From Porticoccaceae bacterium (GTDB lineage: Bacteria > Pseudomonadota > Gammaproteobacteria > Pseudomonadales > Porticoccaceae), in assembly GCA_018664075.1 (NCBI GenBank), contig JABJOY010000034.1:48394-112393 (forward strand): DNA of 64,000 nt, given 5' to 3'. Below the pieces are notes generated by a model. That model did no database searches and was not told the origin of the DNA. It was given only the letters and a program-made list of their open reading frames with translations. The position numbers and the translations under genes are program-made. Shown here in pieces: positions 19,561 to 27,750 of this stretch (the stretch's first letter is position 1; the number at the start of each line of letters is the position of its first letter).

Positions 19561-20541
19561 TTACTCTGTTAGCAAAGGTAAGAATTCGGCCCAGACCCTG
19601 TCTACAGAGATATCTGACATGCTGCCATTGTTGGCGTCTTGAGCGGCGACTATATGCCGTTGATTGTTGCCTACAGTACCAATTAAGCTGGTATCAGTCA
19701 CGGCATACAATGTGATTGCTGGTGTGGCAGCCATTGCAGCGAGATGGGCCAGGCCTGTATCGCTGCAAAGCATTGCTGTGGCTCCCGATATAATTGCCGC
19801 TATATCATCCAAGTTGGTTTTGGAGAGGGCTATTGCCGCAGAGCATCCCTCTGCGATTTTTTGCGCCCGTTTAAACTCTTTGTCGTTGCCGCTCGGTAGT
19901 ACCACTGTATAGCCTAAGTCCGCTGCCCGCTGACTTGCGTCTTGCCAGTAATTCACAGGCCATAGTTTAGTCTCCCAGCTGGCATTGTGCACAAATACCA
20001 CATACTTATTTTTGGGTTTGATGTCCGGGCTGGCAAACTGAGTAAAATTAACATTGTACTCGGGCGCTGTGTTTGGCTCTTGGTAGCCGAAAATCCTGGC
20101 AAATAGCTGTCGTTGTCTAGCTATAGCATGCTGGTTCACCGGGATTGAGTATTGATGTTTATAGCTCAGATGGGCTGGTTTTTCACGGCATGACTGGTGG
20201 TCGTATCCGGACACGGGGCTGCGACGAAGCAGCGACACCAGCGCGCTTTTTAAATTGCTCTGCAGGTCAATAACCAGATCATAGTCCCTGTGATTTAGCT
20301 GCTTGTAAAAGCCTTTGAACTCACCATTGATCCATGCAGCTCTGAGGTTTTTCTTCCAGCGACGATGGGCGCTGACAATCAGTTTCTCCACGGCGGGATG
20401 CCATTTTGGCACCTCGGCAAAGTTCTCATCTACTACCCAGTCAAAGCTGATTCCGGGGACATTATTGACCGCATCAGTCAGTGCCGGCAGGGCATGCATA
20501 AGGTCGCCCATGGAACTCAGTTTAATTATCAGTACGCGCAT
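19561..20541 (-). CDS. waaC: lipopolysaccharide heptosyltransferase I
   Basis: MRVLIIKLSSMGDLMHALPALTDA, FVHNASWETKLWPVNYW, CSDTGLAHLAAMAATPAITLYAVTD. Confidence 0.95.
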   Translation of the reverse strand: MRVLIIKLSSMGDLMHALPALTDAVNNVPGISFDWVVDENFAEVPKWHPAVEKLIVSAHRRWKKNLRAAWINGEFKGFYKQLNHRDYDLVIDLQSNLKSALVSLLRRSPVSGYDHQSCREKPAHLSYKHQYSIPVNQHAIARQRQLFARIFGYQEPNTAPEYNVNFTQFASPDIKPKNKYVVFVHNASWETKLWPVNYWQDASQRAADLGYTVVLPSGNDKEFKRAQKIAEGCSAAIALSKTNLDDIAAIISGATAMLCSDTGLAHLAAMAATPAITLYAVTDTSLIGTVGNNQRHIVAAQDANNGSMSDISVDRVWAEFLPLLTE

Positions 20542-20546
20542 ATTAT

Positions 20547-21182
20547 TTATAGACTGGCGAAAGGTTTGAGGAGTTTTTTGAAAAAGGCACTGACTCTGTG
20601 GCGCACAATATGCTGCCTGCTATATTTGGCATCTGCGAGGTAATTGATTTGCAGTGACTGTCTCTGCCCCTCAAATGGCTTATAGCCATGCCAGCAATTG
20701 TCTGTGACCTTAAAGGCGATCATCTGACCTATAGCGGCTGAATACTCCGTGTCACAATCGTTGACATTGTCCGAGTTCAATATTCTTAAGCGACCTGTTT
20801 TATGTTCCCAGCCATCATTGAAATACAGTAGAACAGTGATAAGTTTGGTTTTGGAGTCTGTATGTGATTTTCCGTCCCGCAGTCGCGAGTTGCCGCGAGC
20901 GGTGACTAAAATAGGCTTAAGAGTTAGATCTACATCGAGCTTTTTCGCTATCAGAGCACGGAATCTGTCACTCTCGATTTCATTGATTAGCTCATTGAGA
21001 GTATCTGAAATGGTAATATCGCTTAGAGAATAGCTGCCGCCACTGGAAATATCGGGGAAGTTGGCGAGTATCTCTCTGTGACGAGAAATATTGAGCGCAT
21101 TATCAACACCAAAGAAAGTGAAAGGCTGCCGCTTTACGCTGGCCTTCTCTATAGCTGTGTAATCAAAAAACTGATATGACAT
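20547..21182 (-). CDS. 2OG-Fe(II) oxygenase family protein (211 aa)
   Basis: HxD in DGKSHTDSKTKLITVLLYFND and distal H...R in NCWHGYKPFEGQRQSLQINY. Confidence 0.78.
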   Translation of the reverse strand: MSYQFFDYTAIEKASVKRQPFTFFGVDNALNISRHREILANFPDISSGGSYSLSDITISDTLNELINEIESDRFRALIAKKLDVDLTLKPILVTARGNSRLRDGKSHTDSKTKLITVLLYFNDGWEHKTGRLRILNSDNVNDCDTEYSAAIGQMIAFKVTDNCWHGYKPFEGQRQSLQINYLADAKYSRQHIVRHRVSAFFKKLLKPFASL

Positions 21183-21203
21183 TCATACTGTCCCTGTTTA
21201 AAC

Positions 21204-22226
21204 CTAGTAATAACCGCGATACCATTCGACGAATTTACCTATACCATTATATATAGATATTGCAGGTTTGTAGCCAATTTCTGCAATTAATTCTTTAGTA
21301 TCAGCAACGGTCTCGGGAAGATCTCCAGGTTGTAGAGGCAGCATTTCTATCTGTGCCGACTTGCCCAGAGCTGACTCAAGTGCACCGATATAATCCATTA
21401 ATGGTACTGGGCTGCCGCAGCCAACATTATAGATCTTCCAGGGGGCTCTACTGCTGCTTGGGTCGGGTTTAATGCCTGACCAGTCCGGGTTTCCGGTAGC
21501 ATTGATATCCAAGACTCGCACAATGGCCTCTACAATATCGTCGATATAGGTAAAGTCCCTGCGGTGATTGCCATAATTGAACACCTTCAGCGGCTTGTCA
21601 TTAAGGATAGCATCGGCAAATAGAAACGGTGACATATCCGGTCGGCCCCATGGGCCATAGACGGTAAAAAACCTCAGTCCTGTAGTAGGCAGCTGATAGA
21701 GATGGCTGTAGGTATGTGCCATTAATTCATTGGCTTTTTTGGTCGCTGCATAGAGTGACAGTGGGTGGTCTACATTGTCTTTTACCGAGAATGGAGTGGC
21801 TTCATTGGCACCGTATACAGAGCTGGATGAAGCATAGACCAGATGCTGGATCTGATTTCGACGGCAAGCTTCAAGGATATTGGTGTAGCCGACAATATTG
21901 CTGTCAATGTAGGCGCGGGGGGCTTCCAGTGAATAGCGCACGCCTGCCTGCGCTGCTAAATGTATAACTTTGTCAAATTTCTCCTGGGTAAAAAGCTGAT
22001 CTATGGCAGTCTGATCGGAGATATCTATCTGCTGGAAGGAAACGCTTCCCTGGCTGGTTGATCGACTGCTGGCCTCAGTAACCCAGTCCAGGCGCGCATA
22101 TTTTAAGCTGGTATCATAATAATCATTGATATTATCTATACCAATGACCTTGTCCCCTCGGGCTGCAAGCGCGAGACTGACATGAGAGCCTATAAAACCG
22201 GCTGCACCGGTGACTAACAGTTTCAT
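21204..22226 (-). CDS. NAD-dependent epimerase, UDP-glucuronate 4-epimerase-like
   Basis: MKLLVTGAAGFIGSHVSLALAARGDKVIGIDNINDYYD; YAATKKANELMAHTYSHLYQLPTTGLRFFTVYGPWGRPDM. Confidence 0.92.
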   Translation of the reverse strand: MKLLVTGAAGFIGSHVSLALAARGDKVIGIDNINDYYDTSLKYARLDWVTEASSRSTSQGSVSFQQIDISDQTAIDQLFTQEKFDKVIHLAAQAGVRYSLEAPRAYIDSNIVGYTNILEACRRNQIQHLVYASSSSVYGANEATPFSVKDNVDHPLSLYAATKKANELMAHTYSHLYQLPTTGLRFFTVYGPWGRPDMSPFLFADAILNDKPLKVFNYGNHRRDFTYIDDIVEAIVRVLDINATGNPDWSGIKPDPSSSRAPWKIYNVGCGSPVPLMDYIGALESALGKSAQIEMLPLQPGDLPETVADTKELIAEIGYKPAISIYNGIGKFVEWYRGYY

Positions 22227-22261
22227 TTAAACATTCTCAATCGGTCTCTAAATATTTGTCG

Positions 22262-22771
22262 TTAAATGATGTTCCGTACACAGTCCAATAGACTAGCGTA
22301 CTGTGGCTGTTTTTTTGTTGATGCGCCGCAGGCTGGTCCTAGCAAATAGCTGTGGCGAATGCCCGCCGCAGTCGCTGCCTCGGCATCTGACTGCTTGTCG
22401 CCGATCATAATAGATGAAGCAAAATCAATATCGTGTTGGGCTGCTGCCTGCAGAAATAATCCGGGGGCAGGTTTGCGGCAATCGCAGAGGGCTTCGGGGG
22501 CATGGGGGCAGTGATAAATGCCCGCTATCGCTATGCCGTGCTGTAATAGTTGTTCGCGATACCAGCTGGTTAACTGTTGATAATCCTGCTCCGAATAATA
22601 ATTGCGGCCTATGCCCGATTGATTGGTGACAATAATCAGGGCAAAGCCTTTTTGCTCAAGTAGTTGCAGCGCTTCAGTGCAGCCCTCCGTAAAGACAAAG
22701 TTTTCTCGGTGATGAACATAACCGTTGTCTACATTAATAACGCCATCTCGATCCAGAAATGCCACTTTCAT
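22262..22771 (-). CDS. gmhB: D-glycero-beta-D-manno-heptose-1,7-bisphosphate 7-phosphatase
   Basis: MKVAFLDRDGVINVDNGYVHHRENF, HCPHAPEALCDCRKPAPG. Start set at 22771, not the ORF start 22888 that would overlap gmhA. Confidence 0.93.
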   Translation of the reverse strand: MKVAFLDRDGVINVDNGYVHHRENFVFTEGCTEALQLLEQKGFALIIVTNQSGIGRNYYSEQDYQQLTSWYREQLLQHGIAIAGIYHCPHAPEALCDCRKPAPGLFLQAAAQHDIDFASSIMIGDKQSDAEAATAAGIRHSYLLGPACGASTKKQPQYASLLDCVRNII

Positions 22772-22781
22772 GATTGCACCT

Positions 22782-23366
22782 CTAGATTGACTCGCGATTA
22801 ATGCCTGCATCAACAAATGCGCACAGCATGTGCCCAATAAAACTATGTACTTCTTGAATTCTAGGAGTGCAGGCTGAGGGCACAGCAATGCAGTTATCTA
22901 CTATTTTTGCCAGCGCGCCGCCAGTTTGGCCAGTCAATGCCAAGGTGCAGCAGCCCTTTGCCTGCGCCACTTTCATTGCCTCGCAGATATTTTGGCTGTT
23001 ACCACTAGTGGAATAGCCCACTACCACATCATCCGGCTGGGCAAGAGCTTCAACCTGTCGTGAAAATATACAGTCGAAGCCATAGTCGTTGCCCACTGCG
23101 GTTAAGATCGATGTATCTGTCGTTAGCGCGATTGCTGGCAGAGCTCTGCGTTCACTGAGGTACCGGCCGACTAATTCTGCTGCTATATGCTGAGCATCTG
23201 CAGCACTGCCGCCATTGCCCATCAGTAAAATTTTGCCGCCATTATCAAGGCTGTCCAACCATTTTTGACCGGCCGAACTCACAGCTGACGCAAGCTCTCT
23301 GGCCATATTAATGACCTCAATATGTTCATTGAGTTGTGAGAGATAAAGGTCCGAAAAGTTGGCCAT
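22782..23366 (-). CDS. gmhA: D-sedoheptulose 7-phosphate isomerase (SIS domain)
   Basis: GGKILLMGNGGSAADAQHIAAELVGRYLSERRALPAIALTTDTS. Confidence 0.94.
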   Translation of the reverse strand: MANFSDLYLSQLNEHIEVINMARELASAVSSAGQKWLDSLDNGGKILLMGNGGSAADAQHIAAELVGRYLSERRALPAIALTTDTSILTAVGNDYGFDCIFSRQVEALAQPDDVVVGYSTSGNSQNICEAMKVAQAKGCCTLALTGQTGGALAKIVDNCIAVPSACTPRIQEVHSFIGHMLCAFVDAGINRESI

Positions 23367-23397
23367 CCATATTCCTTATGTATAGAGATTTTTCAGG

Positions 23398-23427
23398 TAT
23401 AAAAAACGCCGGCAGGCTTATTCTCAA
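23398..23427 (-). promoter_or_regulatory. candidate sigma70 promoter of the gmhA-hldE operon
   Basis: Minus strand TTGAGA (23427-23422), 18-bp spacer, TTTATA (23403-23398), about 32 bp before the gmhA ATG. Confidence 0.45.
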
Positions 23428-23565
23428 ATAGAGAATGGTTGTGACGGCAGCACTGTCAGCAGGTCCAAAAAAAAGATGTCATTCAAGCATAATTTGACAT
23501 ATTAGGGTAGCAAAGATACTTATTTCTTCAGAGCCCCTGCATCCATTGAACGGGAATTTACGCCA

Positions 23566-24447
23566 TTAATAAAATAACAGTGGGTGACTGAGCTCGCCGC
23601 TACAAAATTGTCCCAGATCCAGCCTTTCGTCCTCCGGATAGAGAGTGTTGATATTGATACTGGGCCCCGACAAAAATGCTGAGGGCCCCAATGTACTGAC
23701 GGTGCTGTGGACACTAAAAAACTTCTTCAGCTCGCCATTGAGATTGATCTGCATGCGAAAGCTGGACATAGGCTCCAGTCTGGCCGCGCGCTGGCGCCAG
23801 TCTGCAGGCACATTTTCATGCTTGGCTAAGCGGTCGCGCATATTATGGTCGCTGGGATCGTTACTAAAAAGAGCTCTCTGCTCCAGAGACATCAAAATAA
23901 CCGACAAGGTGTCTTCCCAGCCGCTGATGAAGGTACCAGCACCTTGACGGCTAAACAGAAATTCAAAGTTATTGCTGACGCGGTCAAGGATGGCTTTGTT
24001 AATAGTCTGATTAAACAGCCCGACCCAGCCGCGATTGACCATAAGAATGTCGCTGGATTCATTGAGGACAATGGCCGGGTAGGGGTCCAGAGCCTTGAGT
24101 GACATGGTCATGGTGTTGCGCAGCCACCGCAATTCGGGGGCGTGGAAGTCCAGCTCTGAGTTGCTGGGCAGAAAGCCAGCTGCAATTAACAGATGGTTGG
24201 TATCCCGTTGACCCAGTTGCAGTGCTTCTGCTATGTCGGTGGCTATGGTTTGACTGGGGCGGCTGCTGCCATTTTCCAGGCGGCTGATATGGCGGGGCGA
24301 GCTGTTGATCAGATCGGCAAGCTGTTCCTGGCTGAGGCTGTGTACGCCGCGCCAGAATTTCAGGAAGCGGCCAAACAACTGGCTGGTATCTGCGGTAGTA
24401 ATTTGCTGTTGCTCACAATCCTGTTTGAAGGCCTCTATGGTAGTCAT
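23566..24447 (-). CDS. XRE-family regulator with MmyB-like ligand-binding domain
   Basis: HTH LSQEQLADLINSSPRHISRLENGSSRPS; C-terminal YPAIVLNESSDILMVNRGWVGLFN. Confidence 0.85.
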   Translation of the reverse strand: MTTIEAFKQDCEQQQITTADTSQLFGRFLKFWRGVHSLSQEQLADLINSSPRHISRLENGSSRPSQTIATDIAEALQLGQRDTNHLLIAAGFLPSNSELDFHAPELRWLRNTMTMSLKALDPYPAIVLNESSDILMVNRGWVGLFNQTINKAILDRVSNNFEFLFSRQGAGTFISGWEDTLSVILMSLEQRALFSNDPSDHNMRDRLAKHENVPADWRQRAARLEPMSSFRMQINLNGELKKFFSVHSTVSTLGPSAFLSGPSININTLYPEDERLDLGQFCSGELSHPLLFY

Positions 24448-24633
24448 ACCAAGCTTTCAGCGCAACTGTATAGCCCATGATCACAATTAGTTTCAGTGAT
24501 GGCAGTTAGCCTTAACCGGACATAGAATGTCGTGGTCATCAATGGTTTGGCGGGTCAGACTCCGGCTCGTCTAATGAGCTATACAGGCTATTTCTATTCT
24601 GGCCGAGGGTCAGACCTACAGAGGATAAATGCT

Positions 24634-25095
24634 ATGCCACAAGTGATTAAGAAATCTGAAATTGAACAGTATATCGGCCATGTCTGCGAGCCCACTAATT
24701 GGTTTGAGGTAACTCAGGAGCAGGTCAATGAGTTTGCCGAGTGCACATTGGATCGTCAGTTTATTCATATCGACCCGGAAGCAGCAGCTAAAACTCCCTT
24801 CGGCGGCACTATTGCCCACGGCTTTTTGACTCTGTCGATGCTGTCCTATTTTTCTGAGAGCTATAACTTGCTGATTGAAGGCATCTACATGGGTGTTAAC
24901 AAGGGCTTCGATAAAGTCCGCTTTGTTGCGCCTGTTCGTGTGGGTAGCAAAATACGCTGTCATGCCACTGTGCTTGATATCAGTGAGAAGCGCCCTGGAC
25001 AGTACGATTTTAAGGTTGAGGTTTCAGTGGAAATTGAAGGCGGTGATAAGCCAGCACTGGTTGCTGAGTGGCTCAGCGTGCAGATGGCTAACTAA
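24634..25095 (+). CDS. MaoC-family (R)-specific enoyl-CoA hydratase-like
   Basis: CTLDRQFIHIDPEAAAKTPFGGTIAHGFLTLSMLSYF hot-dog hydratase motif; start at MPQVIKK. Confidence 0.9.
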   Translation: MPQVIKKSEIEQYIGHVCEPTNWFEVTQEQVNEFAECTLDRQFIHIDPEAAAKTPFGGTIAHGFLTLSMLSYFSESYNLLIEGIYMGVNKGFDKVRFVAPVRVGSKIRCHATVLDISEKRPGQYDFKVEVSVEIEGGDKPALVAEWLSVQMAN

Positions 25096-25128
25096 CCCAC
25101 AACTCCAATGTGACTAATGAGGTAAGTG

Positions 25129-26040
25129 ATGAGTATTAATTTTGAAGGACAGGTGGCCATTGTCACAGGCGCGGGCAATGGCCTTGGTCGTTCCCATGCG
25201 CTGGCGCTGGCTGAGCGTGGTGCCAAGGTTGTGGTCAATGATTTGGGTGGCGCAAGGGATGGCACTGGTGCCTCCTCTGATGCAGCGATGGAGGTGGTTG
25301 GCCTGATTGAGGCGGCGGGCGGTGAAGCTTTTGCCCATGGCGCCAATGTGGCTAAGTTTGATGAAGTGCAGGATATGGTTGCCCAGGCCATGGACAAGTG
25401 GGGCCGGGTGGATATTCTGATTAACAATGCGGGTATTCTACGGGACAAGTCTTTTGCCAAGATGGATTTGGCGGATTTTCAGCTGGTAATGGATGTACAC
25501 CTTATGGGCTCGGTCAACTGCACCAAGGCGGTGTGGGACATTATGCGGGAGCAGAACTATGGCCGTATTGTGATGACCACTTCTTCAAGTGGCATGTACG
25601 GTAACTTTGGCCAGACCAATTATGGCGCGGCCAAAATGGCGGTGCTGGGCTTTATGAATACTCTGGTGCTTGAGGGTGGCAAGAATAATATTCATGTAAA
25701 TGCTCTGGCGCCAACGGCTGGTACGCGTATGACTGAAGATCTGATGCCTCCGGAAGTCCTGGGCATGTTGACGGCGGAATCTGTTACTGCGGGAGCTCTT
25801 ATTCTCTGTGATAGGAAGGCACCGACAAGAACGATCCTCTGTGCTGGTGCTGGCGGTTACGCTGTGGCCAGTATGTATGAAACTGACGGTATCTTTATGG
25901 GTAAAGAAGATCAAAATCCTGACAGCATTGTTGCTAAATGGGATGAGCTCAGTGACAACTCCAATCAGCAGCCACTGGAGTCCGGTGGCAAGCAAACCGA
26001 GAAATTTTTGATGAAGGCTATGGCGGCGCTCAAGGCTTAA
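25129..26040 (+). CDS. short-chain dehydrogenase, 17beta-HSD4/MFE-2 dehydrogenase-like
   Basis: VAIVTGAGNGLGRSHALALAERGAKVVVNDLGG; YGAAK active site; long C-terminal extension. Confidence 0.9.
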   Translation: MSINFEGQVAIVTGAGNGLGRSHALALAERGAKVVVNDLGGARDGTGASSDAAMEVVGLIEAAGGEAFAHGANVAKFDEVQDMVAQAMDKWGRVDILINNAGILRDKSFAKMDLADFQLVMDVHLMGSVNCTKAVWDIMREQNYGRIVMTTSSSGMYGNFGQTNYGAAKMAVLGFMNTLVLEGGKNNIHVNALAPTAGTRMTEDLMPPEVLGMLTAESVTAGALILCDRKAPTRTILCAGAGGYAVASMYETDGIFMGKEDQNPDSIVAKWDELSDNSNQQPLESGGKQTEKFLMKAMAALKA

Positions 26041-26086
26041 CCGTCAGAGCTGAACCTATTTTAAAAAAATAACTAAGGATATTATT

Positions 26087-27268
26087 ATGAAAGAAGCAGT
26101 AATCGTTTCAGCAGCTCGCACTCCGATTGGTCGAGCTTTCCGTGGTGCATTCAATAATCTTGAATCACCCTCTATGAGTTCTCATGCTATTAATGCAGCC
26201 GTTGCCCGAGCCGGTGTTGACCCCGCCGAGATTGATGACTGCATTATGGGTGCTGCGATGCAGCAGGGCACTCAGACTATGAATCTAGGTCGCCAGGCGG
26301 CGATCGCTTCTGGTCTGCCTGTTTCTGTTTCCGGTATGACTGTTGACCGTCAGTGCTCTTCTGGCCTGATGGCTATCTCTATCGGCGCCAACAATATTAC
26401 TAACGATGGCTCTCAGGTGATTATTGCCGGTGGTTGTGAGAGCATCAGCTTGATTCAAAACGAGAAGTTTAATGCTCACCGTGTTGCTGATCCGCTAGCC
26501 ATGAAACACTCGCCACTGATTCATATGCCCATGCTGGATACCGCTGAGACTGTAGCTAATCGCTACAGCATTTCACGTGAGGCCCAGGATGAATATTCGG
26601 TTGTTTCTCAGGCGCGCACTGCGGCGGCTCAGGAAGCTGGTCTGTTTGCTGATGAGATTGTTCCTGTGACTGCCACCAAACTTGTGACCAACCGTGAAAC
26701 TGGTGAAGTGACGGAAGAGGAAGTGACTCTTACCAAGGATGAGGGCAACCGCCCTGGCACTAATATGGAGGGCCTGTCCGGTCTGAATGCTGTGCGCAAT
26801 GGCGGCACCATCACCGGCGGTAATGCTTCTCAGTTATCCGATGGCGCTGCTGCCGTTGTTCTTATGGATGGCACTCTGGCTTCTCAGCGTAACCTTGAGC
26901 CTCTGGGTGTTTATCGCGGTATGGCTGTGGCTGGTTGTGAGCCTGATGAGATGGGTATTGGTCCGGTTTTCGCGGTTCCCAAGCTGCTTCAGCGCACTGG
27001 TCTGAAGATGGAAGATATTGGTCTGTGGGAGCTGAACGAGGCGTTTGCGGTGCAGGTTCTGTACTGCCGCGATAAGTTGGGCATTCCTATGGAGCGTTTG
27101 AATGTTAATGGCGGTTCTATTTCTATTGGTCATCCCTTTGGTATGAGTGGTGCACGTATGGTGATGCATGCCTTGATGGAAGGTAAGCGTCGTGGTGAGA
27201 AGTATGTGGTCATCACTATGTGTGTTGGTGGTGGTATGGGTGCTGCTGGGTTGTTTGAGGTTCTGTAA
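26087..27268 (+). CDS. acetyl-CoA C-acyltransferase (thiolase)
   Basis: [51 protein letters not shown]. Confidence 0.95.
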   Translation: MKEAVIVSAARTPIGRAFRGAFNNLESPSMSSHAINAAVARAGVDPAEIDDCIMGAAMQQGTQTMNLGRQAAIASGLPVSVSGMTVDRQCSSGLMAISIGANNITNDGSQVIIAGGCESISLIQNEKFNAHRVADPLAMKHSPLIHMPMLDTAETVANRYSISREAQDEYSVVSQARTAAAQEAGLFADEIVPVTATKLVTNRETGEVTEEEVTLTKDEGNRPGTNMEGLSGLNAVRNGGTITGGNASQLSDGAAAVVLMDGTLASQRNLEPLGVYRGMAVAGCEPDEMGIGPVFAVPKLLQRTGLKMEDIGLWELNEAFAVQVLYCRDKLGIPMERLNVNGGSISIGHPFGMSGARMVMHALMEGKRRGEKYVVITMCVGGGMGAAGLFEVL

Positions 27269-27506
27269 AGCTTTACGGTAGTATTTTGTGCTTGGCGCCA
27301 TCGGGTCCTTTTTTGAGGTCGGTGGCGTTTAAGTATGGGGATTCGCGTATATAACAGGCTTTATTTTTAGCGTATCTTCTACAGCAGGTTTGATAGCCAA
27401 GGGGACTAAGTTGTTAACATCATTGTCAAGATAATAGGTGTAAAAATATTTCAGGCATAGGCAAACAATAACGAATGCCAGCACCAATAAATACGTTATT
27501 CCCAGG

Positions 27507-27714
27507 GTTATTCAAGAATCCCCCTGGTTCCTGGATCTACCTCAGGACGCACTGCAAAAGCTAGCTGATGTAGTCTGGAAGTGGGAGAACAATACTCCCA
27601 CCTGTATCGCAATCTATTTGCCCAGAGCAAGGCATTATGGAGATGCAGGCGGACAAATATATGATCTTTGATATTGAGGCATTGCAGCAAGAGCTGAAAG
27701 TCGAAGAGTTCTAA
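27507..27714 (+). pseudogene. possible collapsed Crp/Fnr-family regulator remnant
   Basis: Frame-shifted fragments in family order: VIQESPWFLDLPQDALQKLADV, then YRNLFAQSKALW, then YMIFDIEALQQELKVEEF*. Confidence 0.35.
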
Positions 27715-27750
27715 CAGCAAACAATCATAATAAGAGGCTGAGTTGGAATA

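Noticed and set aside
22772-22888. Upstream extension of the gmhB ORF
   Set aside because: Overlaps gmhA coding sequence; canonical start MKVAFLDRDGV fits GmhB.
27291-27336. TTGGCGCCA after the thiolase stop, similar to the 9.3-kb dyad
   Set aside because: It lies inside a CGCCATCG...CGGTGGCG hairpin at a 3' end, so it is more likely terminator-like structure than an operator.
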